Assembly: GCF_009765755.1 (NCBI RefSeq)
Contig: NZ_LMUV01000011.1
Span: 1 to 64,000 of the forward strand
Length of the DNA stretch: 64,000 nucleotides
Origin: Rhodanobacter sp. L36
GTDB taxonomy: Bacteria; Pseudomonadota; Gammaproteobacteria; Xanthomonadales; Rhodanobacteraceae
Reading direction: 5' to 3'
Below are positions 1-9,423 of the stretch, piece after piece (position 1 is the first letter of the stretch; every line of letters starts with the position of its first letter). The position numbers and the translations under genes were made by a program. The notes under the pieces were generated by a model. The model saw nothing but the letters and a program-made list of their open reading frames with translations, was not told where the DNA came from and did no database searches.

Positions 1-2
1 TG

Positions 3-668
3 AGCCAGACACACAGCTTCAAGGCGATCTGGAAACCGGACTTCATCAGCAAGCTCGCACCGGAAGATCGCTGCCACCTCAACGGCCTGGCGATGGTGGA
101 TGGCGCGCCGAAATATGTCACCGCGGTGTGCAAGAGCGATGGTGTCGACGGCTGGCGCGATCGACGCAGCGAAGGCGGCGTGGTGATCGACATGGACACC
201 AACGAGATCGTCTGCGAAGGCCTCTCGATGCCGCACTCGCCGCGCTGGGCGAACGGCAAGCTGTGGCTGCTCAATGCCGGCACCGGCCAGCTCGGCTGGG
301 TCGACTTCGCGACGAAATCGTTCGTGCCGCTGGCGTTCCTGCCGGGCTTCGCGCGCGGCCTCTCGATCACCGGCAACACCGCGGCAGTGGGCTTGTCCAA
401 GCCGCGCAATCAGCGTTTCGAAGGCCTGCAACTGGATGCGGAACTGATCAAGCGCGACATCGAACCGTGGTGCGGCGTGCAGATCGTCTCACTCACCAAC
501 GGCGACGTGCTGCAATGGATCCGCTTCGAAGGCGACATCTCCGAAATCTTCGACCTGTGCTTTCTGCCGAACGTGCGCAACCCGATGGTGGTCGGTCTGC
601 GTACGCCGGAGATTCGCGATCTAATCACGTTCGAAACAGAACTGCCGAAGCAGGATGTGAGCGCATGA
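3..668 (+). CDS. TIGR03032-family beta-propeller protein, 5' end outside window
   Basis: The frame is open from the window edge to the stop at 666-668, so only the C-terminal ~221 residues are seen and the start is missing. The text DRCHLNGLAM, then blocks such as PHSPRWANGKLWLLNAGTG and LPGFARGLSI, is typical of the TIGR03032/DUF4915 family, which is predicted to fold as a beta-propeller. Its biochemical function is unknown. The stop overlaps the start of the next gene in ATGA, so the two are probably translationally coupled. An N-terminal fragment of the same family is found in inverted, broken form near 13.4-13.6 kb, and the last ~55 bp of this gene are repeated at 24.5 kb. Confidence 0.8.
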   Translation, partial: SQTHSFKAIWKPDFISKLAPEDRCHLNGLAMVDGAPKYVTAVCKSDGVDGWRDRRSEGGVVIDMDTNEIVCEGLSMPHSPRWANGKLWLLNAGTGQLGWVDFATKSFVPLAFLPGFARGLSITGNTAAVGLSKPRNQRFEGLQLDAELIKRDIEPWCGVQIVSLTNGDVLQWIRFEGDISEIFDLCFLPNVRNPMVVGLRTPEIRDLITFETELPKQDVSA

Positions 669-1112
669 ACATGACGTGGCGAAAAATGAACCTGGTGTTC
701 TGCATGGTCATGATGCCGATCGCAGCGAACGCGTTGCAGACTCAGCCACGCTCATTGACGACTCCGATCAAGGCATCGATGACGCCCGCATCATCGCAAG
801 CCAGTGGACCGAATGCGCTCTTCACTCAATGGGACACGAATCACGATGGAACGCTGTCGCCGGCTGAGTTCAACGCAGGATGGGAGAAGCTTCAGTCAGA
901 TGCCGCGCTGCATCGGTTGCACGAACAATTTACAGCCCTGGACACCGACAAGAGCGGCAGCCTGGATGCGGCGGAGTACGCCCATCTGGAATTGATCAAG
1001 CACGCGGGAGCTTCAGAACCGCCCATGTCGGCGTTCGATACGGACAAAAACCAGCGTCTGGATTTCAAGGAATATGTCAACGCTGTGAACTACCTGCTAC
1101 AGCACGAACAGA
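613..1112 (+). repeat. direct repeat copy 1 (3' end of propeller gene plus EF-hand gene)
   Basis: This 500-bp segment is closely similar to 24497-24996 in the same orientation. It covers the last ~55 bp of the TIGR03032 gene and nearly all of the EF-hand gene. Copy 1 has intact reading frames. The two copies differ by scattered substitutions, one deleted A near the second copy's start and one inserted G in its third EF-hand. Confidence 0.85.
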
Positions 1113-1120
1113 GAAAATAG
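665..1120 (+). CDS. secreted EF-hand calcium-binding protein
   Basis: This 151-residue protein starts at the ATG of an ATGA overlap with the propeller gene. Residues 1-25 look like a signal peptide (positive start, hydrophobic core, Ala-Asn-Ala-Leu near the cleavage point). Three EF-hand loops follow: DTNHDGTLSPAEF, DTDKSGSLDAAEY and DTDKNQRLDFKEY. The first two keep the expected acidic and glycine positions; the third has Gln-Arg where Gly usually sits and may bind calcium weakly. It is probably exported and calcium-responsive, but the target is unknown. Decayed homologues lie at 13.27-13.38 kb (minus strand) and 24.57-25.02 kb. Confidence 0.85.
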   Translation: MNMTWRKMNLVFCMVMMPIAANALQTQPRSLTTPIKASMTPASSQASGPNALFTQWDTNHDGTLSPAEFNAGWEKLQSDAALHRLHEQFTALDTDKSGSLDAAEYAHLELIKHAGASEPPMSAFDTDKNQRLDFKEYVNAVNYLLQHEQRK

Positions 1121-2200
1121 AACTGTTGTAATCATACACTTCAGATAGCCTTGGAAAGGGCGGTTACCGGTGACACCATAAAGTTCCACGTGCCGAACAT
1201 ATTGAGCAAATTTGGTGTTGATTCGAGAAGCATGTACTGAGATGTCCATCCTCAAGGCTTCAGCAGTCCGTCTGACGAGCCAAAGGCCAAGACCGAGCCC
1301 TTCTGAGTGTGAGTCCGCATGCCGAAAAGCTTCGAACATCGAGTCAATCTCAGTGACCTCCATACCAATGCCAGTGTCGATCACTTGCACTTCAATACGA
1401 GTCTTTCGACGCCGACACCCAAGCAAGATCCGATTACCTTTGGGTGTGTATTTCACCGCATTGGCAACGAGGTTGCCTATCAACGTTTCGAGTTGTGCAG
1501 CGTCTGTCAGCACATGCAGACGGGGTTGAACCATCCGAACATCAATCTGCTTTCGTTTGGCGGCAGGCGTTGCAATCGTTTTGACAGCGTCGAAGATGGC
1601 GCCAAGATCTGTGTCTCCAAAGGCTGCAAGCGAAAATGTCGAGTTGCCACTTCCAGCCGGGAGCATACGGATGAACCCTTGCTTGAGGGACTCCATCGAC
1701 TCGTCCGCCATGTCCAGATACTTCATCTGGGCTGGCGCTGCATCGGTCCTCGCTTTTTTGACCGAATGCATCGCCACGGTCAACGGACTTCGTAGGTCAT
1801 GACTCACAGCAGCCAGAAGCCTTGCACGGTACTGGCTAGTCTCTTCACTGCCCTTGAGTAACTTTCGAAGTTCAAGTTGCACCATGACTTGGCGAGCCAG
1901 TGCACGAAGTGCGTCGAGCTGACTGGTGTCCAAGTTCCGCGTGACGGTAGCCGACACGCAGACCGTGCCGATGGGAAGGCCGTCGGGCCTTTTTAAAACG
2001 ACGCCCGCATAGAACTTCAGCTTGGGTTCCCCGACCACAAGCGGGTTGTGGGATGGTCCGCTGATCTCGTGCTTGACGGACATCGCCGCGCTTGAACCAG
2101 AAATTTTAGACGCAGAGCTGGGTGGAGCGTTGGAAAGGGTTCGTTTGCGCGCGCGTTGTACGCAGTCTTTGGAATGATCGTGTCTCGAACGAGATTGCAT
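1097..2200 (-). CDS. sensor histidine kinase with truncated GAF domain
   Basis: This 367-residue protein is probably cytoplasmic because no membrane segment is visible. Residues ~45-112 match only the C-terminal half of a GAF sensor domain (NPLVVGEP, FYAGVVL, GLPIGTVCV, LDALRALARQVMVQLELR). The kinase core is complete: H-box AVSHDLRSPL with His134, N-box NLVANAVKYTPKG (~243-255), G1 box DTGIGM (~275-280) and G2 box GLGLGLW (~301-307). No receiver domain or response-regulator gene is adjacent. The first ~40 residues are Ser/Arg-rich and unlike GAF, so the sensor may have been shortened by deletion; an internal Met at residue 40 is an alternative start. The 3' end overlaps the convergent EF-hand gene by 24 bp. 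Confidence 0.75.
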   Translation of the reverse strand: MQSRSRHDHSKDCVQRARKRTLSNAPPSSASKISGSSAAMSVKHEISGPSHNPLVVGEPKLKFYAGVVLKRPDGLPIGTVCVSATVTRNLDTSQLDALRALARQVMVQLELRKLLKGSEETSQYRARLLAAVSHDLRSPLTVAMHSVKKARTDAAPAQMKYLDMADESMESLKQGFIRMLPAGSGNSTFSLAAFGDTDLGAIFDAVKTIATPAAKRKQIDVRMVQPRLHVLTDAAQLETLIGNLVANAVKYTPKGNRILLGCRRRKTRIEVQVIDTGIGMEVTEIDSMFEAFRHADSHSEGLGLGLWLVRRTAEALRMDISVHASRINTKFAQYVRHVELYGVTGNRPFQGYLKCMITTVLFSLFVL

Positions 2201-2306
2201 AAGTCCCCAGTGATCTGTCGTAAAAACTTACATGTTGACAATGCTCTTAGTGCGGTCGCACCCTGATTCACGCCTGAGCGCAACGCCGGGTCGGAGGGGA
2301 ACGTAG

Positions 2307-5300
2307 ATGCGTACTTGGCAAGGGATCTGCCTCGCGGCAGTGCTGTTGGTTCTATCCGTTGGGTGCTATGCCCAGTCGACGCCTGATCAGGAATATCAAA
2401 AGCTGATCCAAGTCGATCCGAGCATTCAGCCGTTAGGTGAGCATCCGTTCGGCGAAAACGTCAACCTGTACGACGGCAGCTTCTCGTTCAACGTCACCGA
2501 CGTTTCCTTGCGCGGCAATGGTCCGAGCATCACCGTGGGACGAACTGCGCAGGATTTCGAGTGGATCAACGACACTCCGACTTCTAGTCCGCAACTCCCT
2601 CTCGGTAACTGGGATTTGGACATCCCTCGCATCGAAACTTTGGTGGCAACCCAGTTAGGCTGGCAGACAGGGGTAGGGGGGGCGACTTCAACGGTGGGTA
2701 CGACGAACCGATGCACCACGTTCAACATGCCACCCGGTATTGCTTCCACATCCAGCGAGGGGGGCTGGGTGCCGGATGAATGGTGGTACGGATACAACCT
2801 GTTGGTGCCGGGCGAAGGTAAACAACTTTTGATGCAACGCACAGCAGCCAATTCGCTGTCGCCTACCATCAGCGGCAAGAGTTTTTCGGTTGTCACCAAG
2901 AACAACTGGATGATTGGTTGCGGAGTCACTGCGAGCGATGGTGGAGAAGGATTCCTAGCAATCGCACCCGATGGCACGCGGTATACCTTTGCTCATCTCG
3001 TCTATCGTCCTTGGTACCGGATTGTAGGCGCAGGTGAGTTAACCCCTGACGTTACCCATCTCGCCAAATCGAGCGGCGCTTCGGCACAGAGTGCGTCGCC
3101 AATGGTTGGCGCTCCGGGAGGCATCGGAATCTTGGACCGAGAAGATGCGTTGATGTACGTCACGCAGATCCAGGATCGCTTCGGCAATACGCTGACCTAT
3201 AACTACGATCCTAGCTCGGGTTATCTCTCTAGCATCACCGCGAGCGATGGTCGCGAAGTGGATGTTGCCTATGTATCCGGTTCGCCGTTGATCCACACGA
3301 TCACTGCTAAAGCTACCAACGTAGCATCACGTACCTGGACTTACACCTATGGGTCTGGTCTGACGGGCGTGCAACTGCCCGATGGAAGTGCCTGGTCATA
3401 CAACCTGCCTCTTGGCCCAATGACCTTCAATGTATCGAACAGCAATTGTCAGCTTGACCAGCTTCCATACTTTACTTACCCCGTAGCAGGTGAGGTTGCT
3501 GGGACGATAACCACACCTTCCGGACTGACGGGTACATTTAGCTTCGGCATGAAACTAAGCGGCCGTTCGTACTCACCTAAATCGTGTTACGGATTCGATA
3601 ACGGGACCGCACCTTCGGCACTTTATCCGGAGTGGTCTATTCAACCTGCCATTACGGCCGAAGTACTGTCAGGTCCGGGTATGCCTGCGCAAAGTTGGAG
3701 CTACAGCTACTCGCCGGCAAACCAGAGTTGGGGCACTGACACCTGCGCAACGAGCGATACGTGTGTCAGCACTGTCTACACCGACGTCGTGGATCCCGAA
3801 GGGAACGACACCCGCTATACCTATAGCAATCGCTTCGATGCCACGGAAGGCCAGCTCAACCGAACGGATTACTACAGCGGAGCAGCGGGCGGCACCTTGA
3901 TGCGTTCGGAGGTCAATACGTATGCCAATCCCGTAGGCGGTCCATGGCCTGCCGCTTACGGAGCCGACATGCTGTACCGGGACAATCAAACACAAGTCAC
4001 GGAACTGTCGCCGATGAGTCAACGCGTCATCACGCAGAGTGGTGATACGTACACTTGGCAAGCGATTGGGTTCAACGCTTATGCCCAGCCGACCGACGTC
4101 AAGCGGTACAGCTCGATCACTGGTCAGGTCGGAGGAATCGAAGAGACGACGTCGTATCTCAACGACACCAGCTACTGGGTGCTAGGTCTGCCACTGCAGG
4201 TGACTAACCTTGGCACCGGCGATATCGAATCAGCCAACACCTATATAGCCAACGACACGCTGCTTACTCACTCTCGTTTCGGCCAGCCGCTGATGAGCTA
4301 CACCTTCAACAGCGCTGGTCAGCTGGCCAGTTTCACAGATGGCAACAGCAAGACAACATCGCTGGGCAACTACAAACGCGGCATTCCGCAGACCATCAAT
4401 TATCCGGATAGCACCAGTAAGACGCTGATCGTTGACGATCTTGGGCAGGTTTCCAGCATCACTGACCAAGCCAGTCACACCACCAGTTACAGCTACGATG
4501 CGATTGGGCGGGTCACAGGCATCATCTATTCCGCCGGTGACGAGGTGGCGTGGGCGCCGGAAACGTTCTCCTATAACTTTGTGACCAGTGCGGAGCGCGG
4601 TATCGCTGCCAACCATTGGAAGCGCACCGTCACCACTGGCAACGCCAACACGGTGACCTACTTTGACGCCATGTTGCGTCCTGTGCTGAGCGATAGCGAC
4701 ATCGGCAGCACGGTGCAGGCCAGCACGCTGACCACGTATGACTTCAAAGGGCAGAAGGTTTTCAGTGCTTATCCCAGCGCCACGGCGTTGACATACACGC
4801 CGACGCCCACCATCGCAGGCAGCATCACGACGTACGATGCATTGGAGCGCGTTACACAGATCCAGCAGACCTCGGAGCTAGGCACTCTGACAACCGGCAC
4901 CAAGTATCCACCCGGTGCAGAACAACAGGTCACCGATCCGAAGGGCAACGTCACTACCACCGGTTATCAGGTGTTCGACAGCCCGAGTTATGACGCGGTT
5001 ATCTGGGTTGATGCACCGGGTGGCATTACCCAGATCATTGCGCGCGACATCTACGGCAGTCCGACGTCGATCACGCAGTCAGGGCTATATGGTAGCGAGA
5101 GCGACAGTCTCAGCAAAACCATGGTCTACGACATCTATCACCGCCTGTGCCGCACGACTGAGCCGGAGAGCGGTGACACCGTAATGGCTTACGACGGCGC
5201 CAACAACATACGGTTCAGTGTGTCAGGGTTTACCGTTCCGCCCGGGTCCAGCCCATGTGGCAAGGAAACGGTTCCCACGAGCTCGCAGACCACATTTACT

Positions 5301-7451
5301 TACGACGCGATGAATCGCCTCAAGACGATTGTGCCGCCCGCTGGTACGCAGAGCACCACCTATGGGTACGATTCGGTCGGCCGCATGACCAGCGCCGTGA
5401 CTAATGCAGCCTCGGGAGATAACACTTGGAGTGGCACCTATAACTTCCGCGGCATGCTCACCGGCGAAAGTCTGCAAGTGGGCAGCCAAAGTCCCTGGGC
5501 GATCGGGTATGCGCACGACGCCAACGGCAGCCTCAGCTTTGTTCACTACCCTGACGGCGAAAATGTTAGCTACGTGCCAGATGCGCTCGGTCGCCCGACC
5601 CAGGCCGGCAGCTATGTCAGTGGCGTCGAATACTTCCCCAACGGGCAAGTCTCGGGATTTGTCTACGGCAATGGCATTGGCTATGCCGCCGAGCAAAACA
5701 CCCGGCAACTGCTGAGCAACTTCAGTTATGGACCGAGCAGCGCGGCGCAGCTGAGCGAAGACCTGGTTTACGACCAAAACGCCAACATCACCACCGTGAC
5801 CGATCTGGTTTCGGGTGGTCCACGCAGCAAGGCTTTCGGCTATGACGGGCTAAACCGGTTGACGAGCGCAACCGCCTCGGGTCTATGGGGTACGCAGGCG
5901 TACACCTACGACGCACTTAACAACCTGCGCACGCTGCAGACAAACGGTCAGACCGCGACTTACGCGTACGACACGAGTAACAAGTTGACAGGCATCAGCG
6001 GCGCACTCACCGCCAGCTACACCTACGATCCGCGCGGCAACGTGGCGACCAAGAACGGGATCACGTTGTTGTTCGATCAGAAAAACCAACTTACCCAGAT
6101 CGTCGGCACCGATAGCTACCAGTACGACGCGGCGGGTCGTCGGGTGAAGAAGACCTCGGCCGGTGCGGATACCTACTACTTCTACAACCAGGCCGGGCAA
6201 TTGATGTACCAGAACGGTCCGGGACCTGTTTCGACCAACTTTATTTACCTCGGCAGCAAGATAGTCGCGCGCAATGTCGATAACGCGCCCACGATCAGCG
6301 CACCGGCGCTCAGTAACAACGGTAGCTTTACGGTGAGTTGGTCGACGTTTGCCGGCGCCACAGGCTACAACTTGCAAGAGCAAGACAATGGTGGAACCTG
6401 GACATCGATCCTGAACGGAAGCTCTACCGCTAGCGCTATCACTGGCAAAAGCAATGGTAGCTACTCCTACGAGGTGCAGGCATGCAGCGCTAGCGCATGC
6501 ACTCCTTGGAGCAACATCGTGACCACTACCGTGCTCTTCATACCGGTCACACCATCAACCCTTACCGTGCCGACAACCAGTACAGGCACAGTGGCGGTGA
6601 GCTGGTCGGCCAGTGCCACGGCAAGCAGTTACACCCTTCAGCATCGTCTGGGCACCGGCGCATGGACGTCCGCTTACAGCGGTGCGGCAACCAGTGCTAG
6701 CGTCAGTGAAACTACCTCCGGCAGCTATACATACCAAGTAGAGGCCTGCAATGCGGGCGGCTGCAGCGCGTTCAAGCTCAGCAGTGCAGTGGCGGTGACG
6801 CGCCCCCCCACCAGCGCGCCGGTGTTGACGATACCAGCCACCAGTAGCACTGGCAGCTACTCGGTCAGTTGGGGTGCAGTGGCAAGCTCTGCGACGTATA
6901 CGCTGCAGGAAGCAGTGAATGGTGGCGCGTGGGCAACTATACAGGGAACCGGTGCGACCAGCGATGCCATCAGCGGCAAGGGTAGCGGTACGTACGGATA
7001 TCACGTGCAAGGCTGCAACGTCGCCGGATGTGGGCCATGGAGTACGACGGCGTCGATAAGCGTTTTACGCGTACCCGCGGCGCCTGCATTAGTCTCGGTA
7101 CCAAGCACAGCTTGCTATCAAGGCCCGGGATGTGGCTTCACTGTTGGCTGGTCCTCGGTAAGTGGAGCGACCAGTTATAACGTTCAAAAAACCACTACCA
7201 GCATAGCGTCAAATCCGGTCACAGCGGTTTACACGGGTACTGCAACCAGTGTTACCCAATTGGTTCTTGCAGGCACGTACGTGTATTCAGCGCAGGCTTG
7301 TAATGCTTCCGGGTGCTCAGGGTGGACAAATTCCGGCACTGTAACTGTGGTGACTTGCTCGTCCGAGGCGGTCAAGACGAGTGGCATGCAACCCGGCATT
7401 CCCAAGTGTGGAAACACGGCCACGGCAGTCCGTCAGGGAGGCACACCATGA
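2307..7451 (+). CDS. secreted RHS/YD-repeat protein with C-terminal FN3-like repeats
   Basis: This is a 1714-residue protein with a strong ribosome site (GGAGGGGA) just before the ATG. Residues 1-23 form a signal peptide ending ...GCYAQ. From about residue 290 to 1325 there are many YD repeats (for example TYNYDPSSG, SYSYDAIGR, YGYDSVGRM, YTYDPRGNV), which build the shell of RHS proteins. After IYLGSKIVARN, where the hyperconserved RHS core normally follows, four FN3-like repeats of ~90 residues occur instead (residues ~1327-1682, each with Val-Ser-Trp-Ser and a Cys-containing Tyr-x-Val-x-Ala-Cys strand). The core is encoded by the next gene, which overlaps in ATGA. The protein is probably exported through Sec; the role (toxin delivery shell, surface or adhesion function) is inferred. 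Confidence 0.85.
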   Translation: MRTWQGICLAAVLLVLSVGCYAQSTPDQEYQKLIQVDPSIQPLGEHPFGENVNLYDGSFSFNVTDVSLRGNGPSITVGRTAQDFEWINDTPTSSPQLPLGNWDLDIPRIETLVATQLGWQTGVGGATSTVGTTNRCTTFNMPPGIASTSSEGGWVPDEWWYGYNLLVPGEGKQLLMQRTAANSLSPTISGKSFSVVTKNNWMIGCGVTASDGGEGFLAIAPDGTRYTFAHLVYRPWYRIVGAGELTPDVTHLAKSSGASAQSASPMVGAPGGIGILDREDALMYVTQIQDRFGNTLTYNYDPSSGYLSSITASDGREVDVAYVSGSPLIHTITAKATNVASRTWTYTYGSGLTGVQLPDGSAWSYNLPLGPMTFNVSNSNCQLDQLPYFTYPVAGEVAGTITTPSGLTGTFSFGMKLSGRSYSPKSCYGFDNGTAPSALYPEWSIQPAITAEVLSGPGMPAQSWSYSYSPANQSWGTDTCATSDTCVSTVYTDVVDPEGNDTRYTYSNRFDATEGQLNRTDYYSGAAGGTLMRSEVNTYANPVGGPWPAAYGADMLYRDNQTQVTELSPMSQRVITQSGDTYTWQAIGFNAYAQPTDVKRYSSITGQVGGIEETTSYLNDTSYWVLGLPLQVTNLGTGDIESANTYIANDTLLTHSRFGQPLMSYTFNSAGQLASFTDGNSKTTSLGNYKRGIPQTINYPDSTSKTLIVDDLGQVSSITDQASHTTSYSYDAIGRVTGIIYSAGDEVAWAPETFSYNFVTSAERGIAANHWKRTVTTGNANTVTYFDAMLRPVLSDSDIGSTVQASTLTTYDFKGQKVFSAYPSATALTYTPTPTIAGSITTYDALERVTQIQQTSELGTLTTGTKYPPGAEQQVTDPKGNVTTTGYQVFDSPSYDAVIWVDAPGGITQIIARDIYGSPTSITQSGLYGSESDSLSKTMVYDIYHRLCRTTEPESGDTVMAYDGANNIRFSVSGFTVPPGSSPCGKETVPTSSQTTFTYDAMNRLKTIVPPAGTQSTTYGYDSVGRMTSAVTNAASGDNTWSGTYNFRGMLTGESLQVGSQSPWAIGYAHDANGSLSFVHYPDGENVSYVPDALGRPTQAGSYVSGVEYFPNGQVSGFVYGNGIGYAAEQNTRQLLSNFSYGPSSAAQLSEDLVYDQNANITTVTDLVSGGPRSKAFGYDGLNRLTSATASGLWGTQAYTYDALNNLRTLQTNGQTATYAYDTSNKLTGISGALTASYTYDPRGNVATKNGITLLFDQKNQLTQIVGTDSYQYDAAGRRVKKTSAGADTYYFYNQAGQLMYQNGPGPVSTNFIYLGSKIVARNVDNAPTISAPALSNNGSFTVSWSTFAGATGYNLQEQDNGGTWTSILNGSSTASAITGKSNGSYSYEVQACSASACTPWSNIVTTTVLFIPVTPSTLTVPTTSTGTVAVSWSASATASSYTLQHRLGTGAWTSAYSGAATSASVSETTSGSYTYQVEACNAGGCSAFKLSSAVAVTRPPTSAPVLTIPATSSTGSYSVSWGAVASSATYTLQEAVNGGAWATIQGTGATSDAISGKGSGTYGYHVQGCNVAGCGPWSTTASISVLRVPAAPALVSVPSTACYQGPGCGFTVGWSSVSGATSYNVQKTTTSIASNPVTAVYTGTATSVTQLVLAGTYVYSAQACNASGCSGWTNSGTVTVVTCSSEAVKTSGMQPGIPKCGNTATAVRQGGTP

Positions 7452-8461
7452 AGCTCGCTTTGATCATGTCGGCGGCGGTACTTCTGGGCCTTGGGAGGAC
7501 GACTCATGCAGGTTCAGTCACCTACGTCTACACCGATCCACATGGCACGCCACTGGCGGAAGCGGATGCGACCGGTACGATTACTGCGAAGTTTGACTAC
7601 GCGCCCTATGGTGCGGCGTCGACGGCGAGTGGCATGAGTGGGGCGCCAAATGGACCGGGGTATTCGGGCCATGTGAACGACCCAGAGTCGGGGCTCGTCT
7701 ATATGCAGGCTCGATACTACGATCCAAATGTGGGAAGGTTCATAAGCACCGATCAAGTCGCGCCTGATGCAGGCAATTCGTTTAGCTTCAACCGTTATGC
7801 ATATGCGAATAATGGGCCGGTCGTCCACGACGATCCGACGGGCATGGCCCCCGGCGATCCAGATGATTTCGATCATTCGGCCTATCCCGTCGGAGTGACA
7901 ATGTTTGGAGGGAATGATGATAGCGGTTCAGAATCTTCAGCGCCGCCCCAATCGAGTCCTAATCCGACAACGGGTGCGCCAACATCGACACAGAGCGCAA
8001 GCACCGATACTCCGACATCAACGGCATCGCAGATAGCAGCACAGCTTAATGGGTACAATAACGGCTTTGATATAGTGCCCGCCATCGACTTTACCAGCTG
8101 GAAAGTCGCAGCAGAAATTACAGAAGGAGAGTCTGCATCTGTCATTTCGCGCGGCGGTATCTTGGTCCAAGCTAATTCGGTCGGTGGCCCTTTCAAAACA
8201 GACGCCTTTGGATTTTACGTTGGTCAAAGACCACTCGATTTAAATGGCAATTATTTGTCGGTATCGGCGTCGCAAAAATGGAGTGACCCGACATATAACA
8301 GTAGTGGCTTGACAGGGTATGGAGCTGGCCACTCATTCAGATATTACGCGTTACCTGGGCCTGGTGGAAATAAGTGGACCGTTACTTTTCCATTGCAAGA
8401 GGATTGGCATCAAAATGCATCATTTGAAACGATTAGAATTTATACTCCTATGCACAATTAG
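7448..8461 (+). CDS. secreted RHS core-domain protein with variable C-terminal tip
   Basis: This 337-residue protein begins at the ATG of the ATGA overlap with the long RHS gene. It has its own signal peptide (residues 1-21, ending THA). Residues ~23-137 are the RHS-associated core: YTDPHGTPLAEADATG, FDYAPYG, GPGYSGHVND, YMQARYYDPNVGRF, NRYAYANNGP and the closing DDPTG. A Ser/Thr/Pro-rich linker (~155-200) leads to an unrecognised tip of ~137 residues. Base composition becomes clearly AT-richer in the tip, as expected of an exchangeable RHS tip. By analogy with polymorphic toxins the tip may be a toxin, but no catalytic motif is recognised. A small lipoprotein gene overlaps its 3' end. Confidence 0.8.
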   Translation: MKLALIMSAAVLLGLGRTTHAGSVTYVYTDPHGTPLAEADATGTITAKFDYAPYGAASTASGMSGAPNGPGYSGHVNDPESGLVYMQARYYDPNVGRFISTDQVAPDAGNSFSFNRYAYANNGPVVHDDPTGMAPGDPDDFDHSAYPVGVTMFGGNDDSGSESSAPPQSSPNPTTGAPTSTQSASTDTPTSTASQIAAQLNGYNNGFDIVPAIDFTSWKVAAEITEGESASVISRGGILVQANSVGGPFKTDAFGFYVGQRPLDLNGNYLSVSASQKWSDPTYNSSGLTGYGAGHSFRYYALPGPGGNKWTVTFPLQEDWHQNASFETIRIYTPMHN

Positions 8462-8798
8462 CTTATGTGCTTGCCGTCATCAGAAAGAGCTCCCATTTCG
8501 AGCGGACTGCATTGTCGAAGTAAAAGCGACGGATCTGACCTTGCCGAGTTTCCAAGAGAGCGGTCTAAACACTCTTATGAACGTGTCCTGGCAACTCAAA
8601 ATTCCGCTAGCGGGATATTCCGTCCAAAGTAAGAATGTCGCATATTTTCAATTCAAGAGTCAGTGTCCGTCCAGAGTGGCTTTGAGCAATACCCTTTTAT
8701 CGAAAATATTCCCTCAAGGGGGATACGTTGTTAGTGCCAATAACGTCGAGCCTGGAACCAATACTGTCGAAATAAGGGGGGCAAGTTGGCGCGACTAG
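8415..8798 (+). CDS. small lipoprotein, candidate immunity protein
   Basis: The 127-residue product starts inside the 3' end of the RHS tip gene (47-bp overlap, different frame). Its N-terminus is basic and hydrophobic and ends in the lipobox-like LCAC (Cys20), so export and lipidation are likely. The mature part is of mixed alpha/beta character and not recognised. It lies directly downstream of a variable RHS tip, shares the AT-rich composition of that tip and is predicted to be periplasmic, which fits an immunity protein against an exported toxin. This role is inferred from position only. Confidence 0.6.
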   Translation: MHHLKRLEFILLCTISLCACRHQKELPFRADCIVEVKATDLTLPSFQESGLNTLMNVSWQLKIPLAGYSVQSKNVAYFQFKSQCPSRVALSNTLLSKIFPQGGYVVSANNVEPGTNTVEIRGASWRD

Positions 8799-9423
8799 CT
8801 GTCGTTCTACACACTGTGAAAAAGGATCAAGGAAGTTACGACGCTGAGCTCCGGGCTTGAAGGAAGGCGAATTGGCCGCGCGTGCTCATAGTTTATAACG
8901 CGTGTGCTCGCGATGAGTAGGCTGCTAGCGTTGAAGTCAGAGAGGTCCGCATTCGACGGCAGTCTCAGCCGGTCGATGCAAGGACCTGTTTGTGTTGCTT
9001 GCTGTTAGCTAGAAGAAATTTCGTTCTTGGTCGAACGGGCTGTAGCTGAAATGAAGGTGAGTCTTTAAGAGCTGCCTACACTTCGCCTGCCAGGCCCAAA
9101 GCATTACATCCAAATCGGATGGATTCTTCGCTATAGTCAAACGGCGCCCGTTGCCACGGTTACAGTGCGCCACAGGTGACACCGGCGGATGGAGCAAAAG
9201 GTGGTTTACGTTGCAAGCCTGGACTTGCGACCTCAATGAGGCTTTGCCTCTAAAACGGTTGTGTTTGGCACCTTGAAGTTGGCGAGTTCTAAGTGTCCGC
9301 CGTTATCAGCCAATGAGCATTGGGCAGGTACGGCGCGAAGCCTCTGCTCCGATCGAAAGAATTCGATTGGCCTCTTCCGCAAATGCGAAAAGTCATCTGA
9401 GTCGGCGATTCATCAGCGTCGAA
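8799..9423. other. intergenic stretch without recognised gene
   Basis: These ~625 bp follow the candidate immunity gene and precede the 3' end of the HxlR-type gene. Short open frames exist on both strands but none has a convincing start, codon pattern or family resemblance. No hairpin with a T-run was found. Confidence 0.5.

Noticed and set aside
128-664. Plus-strand frame running through the propeller gene in front of the EF-hand protein, suggesting a 330-residue fusion
   Set aside because: The first ~180 residues are Arg-rich shadow sequence in the wrong frame of the TIGR03032 gene; the real EF-hand start is the ATG at 665.
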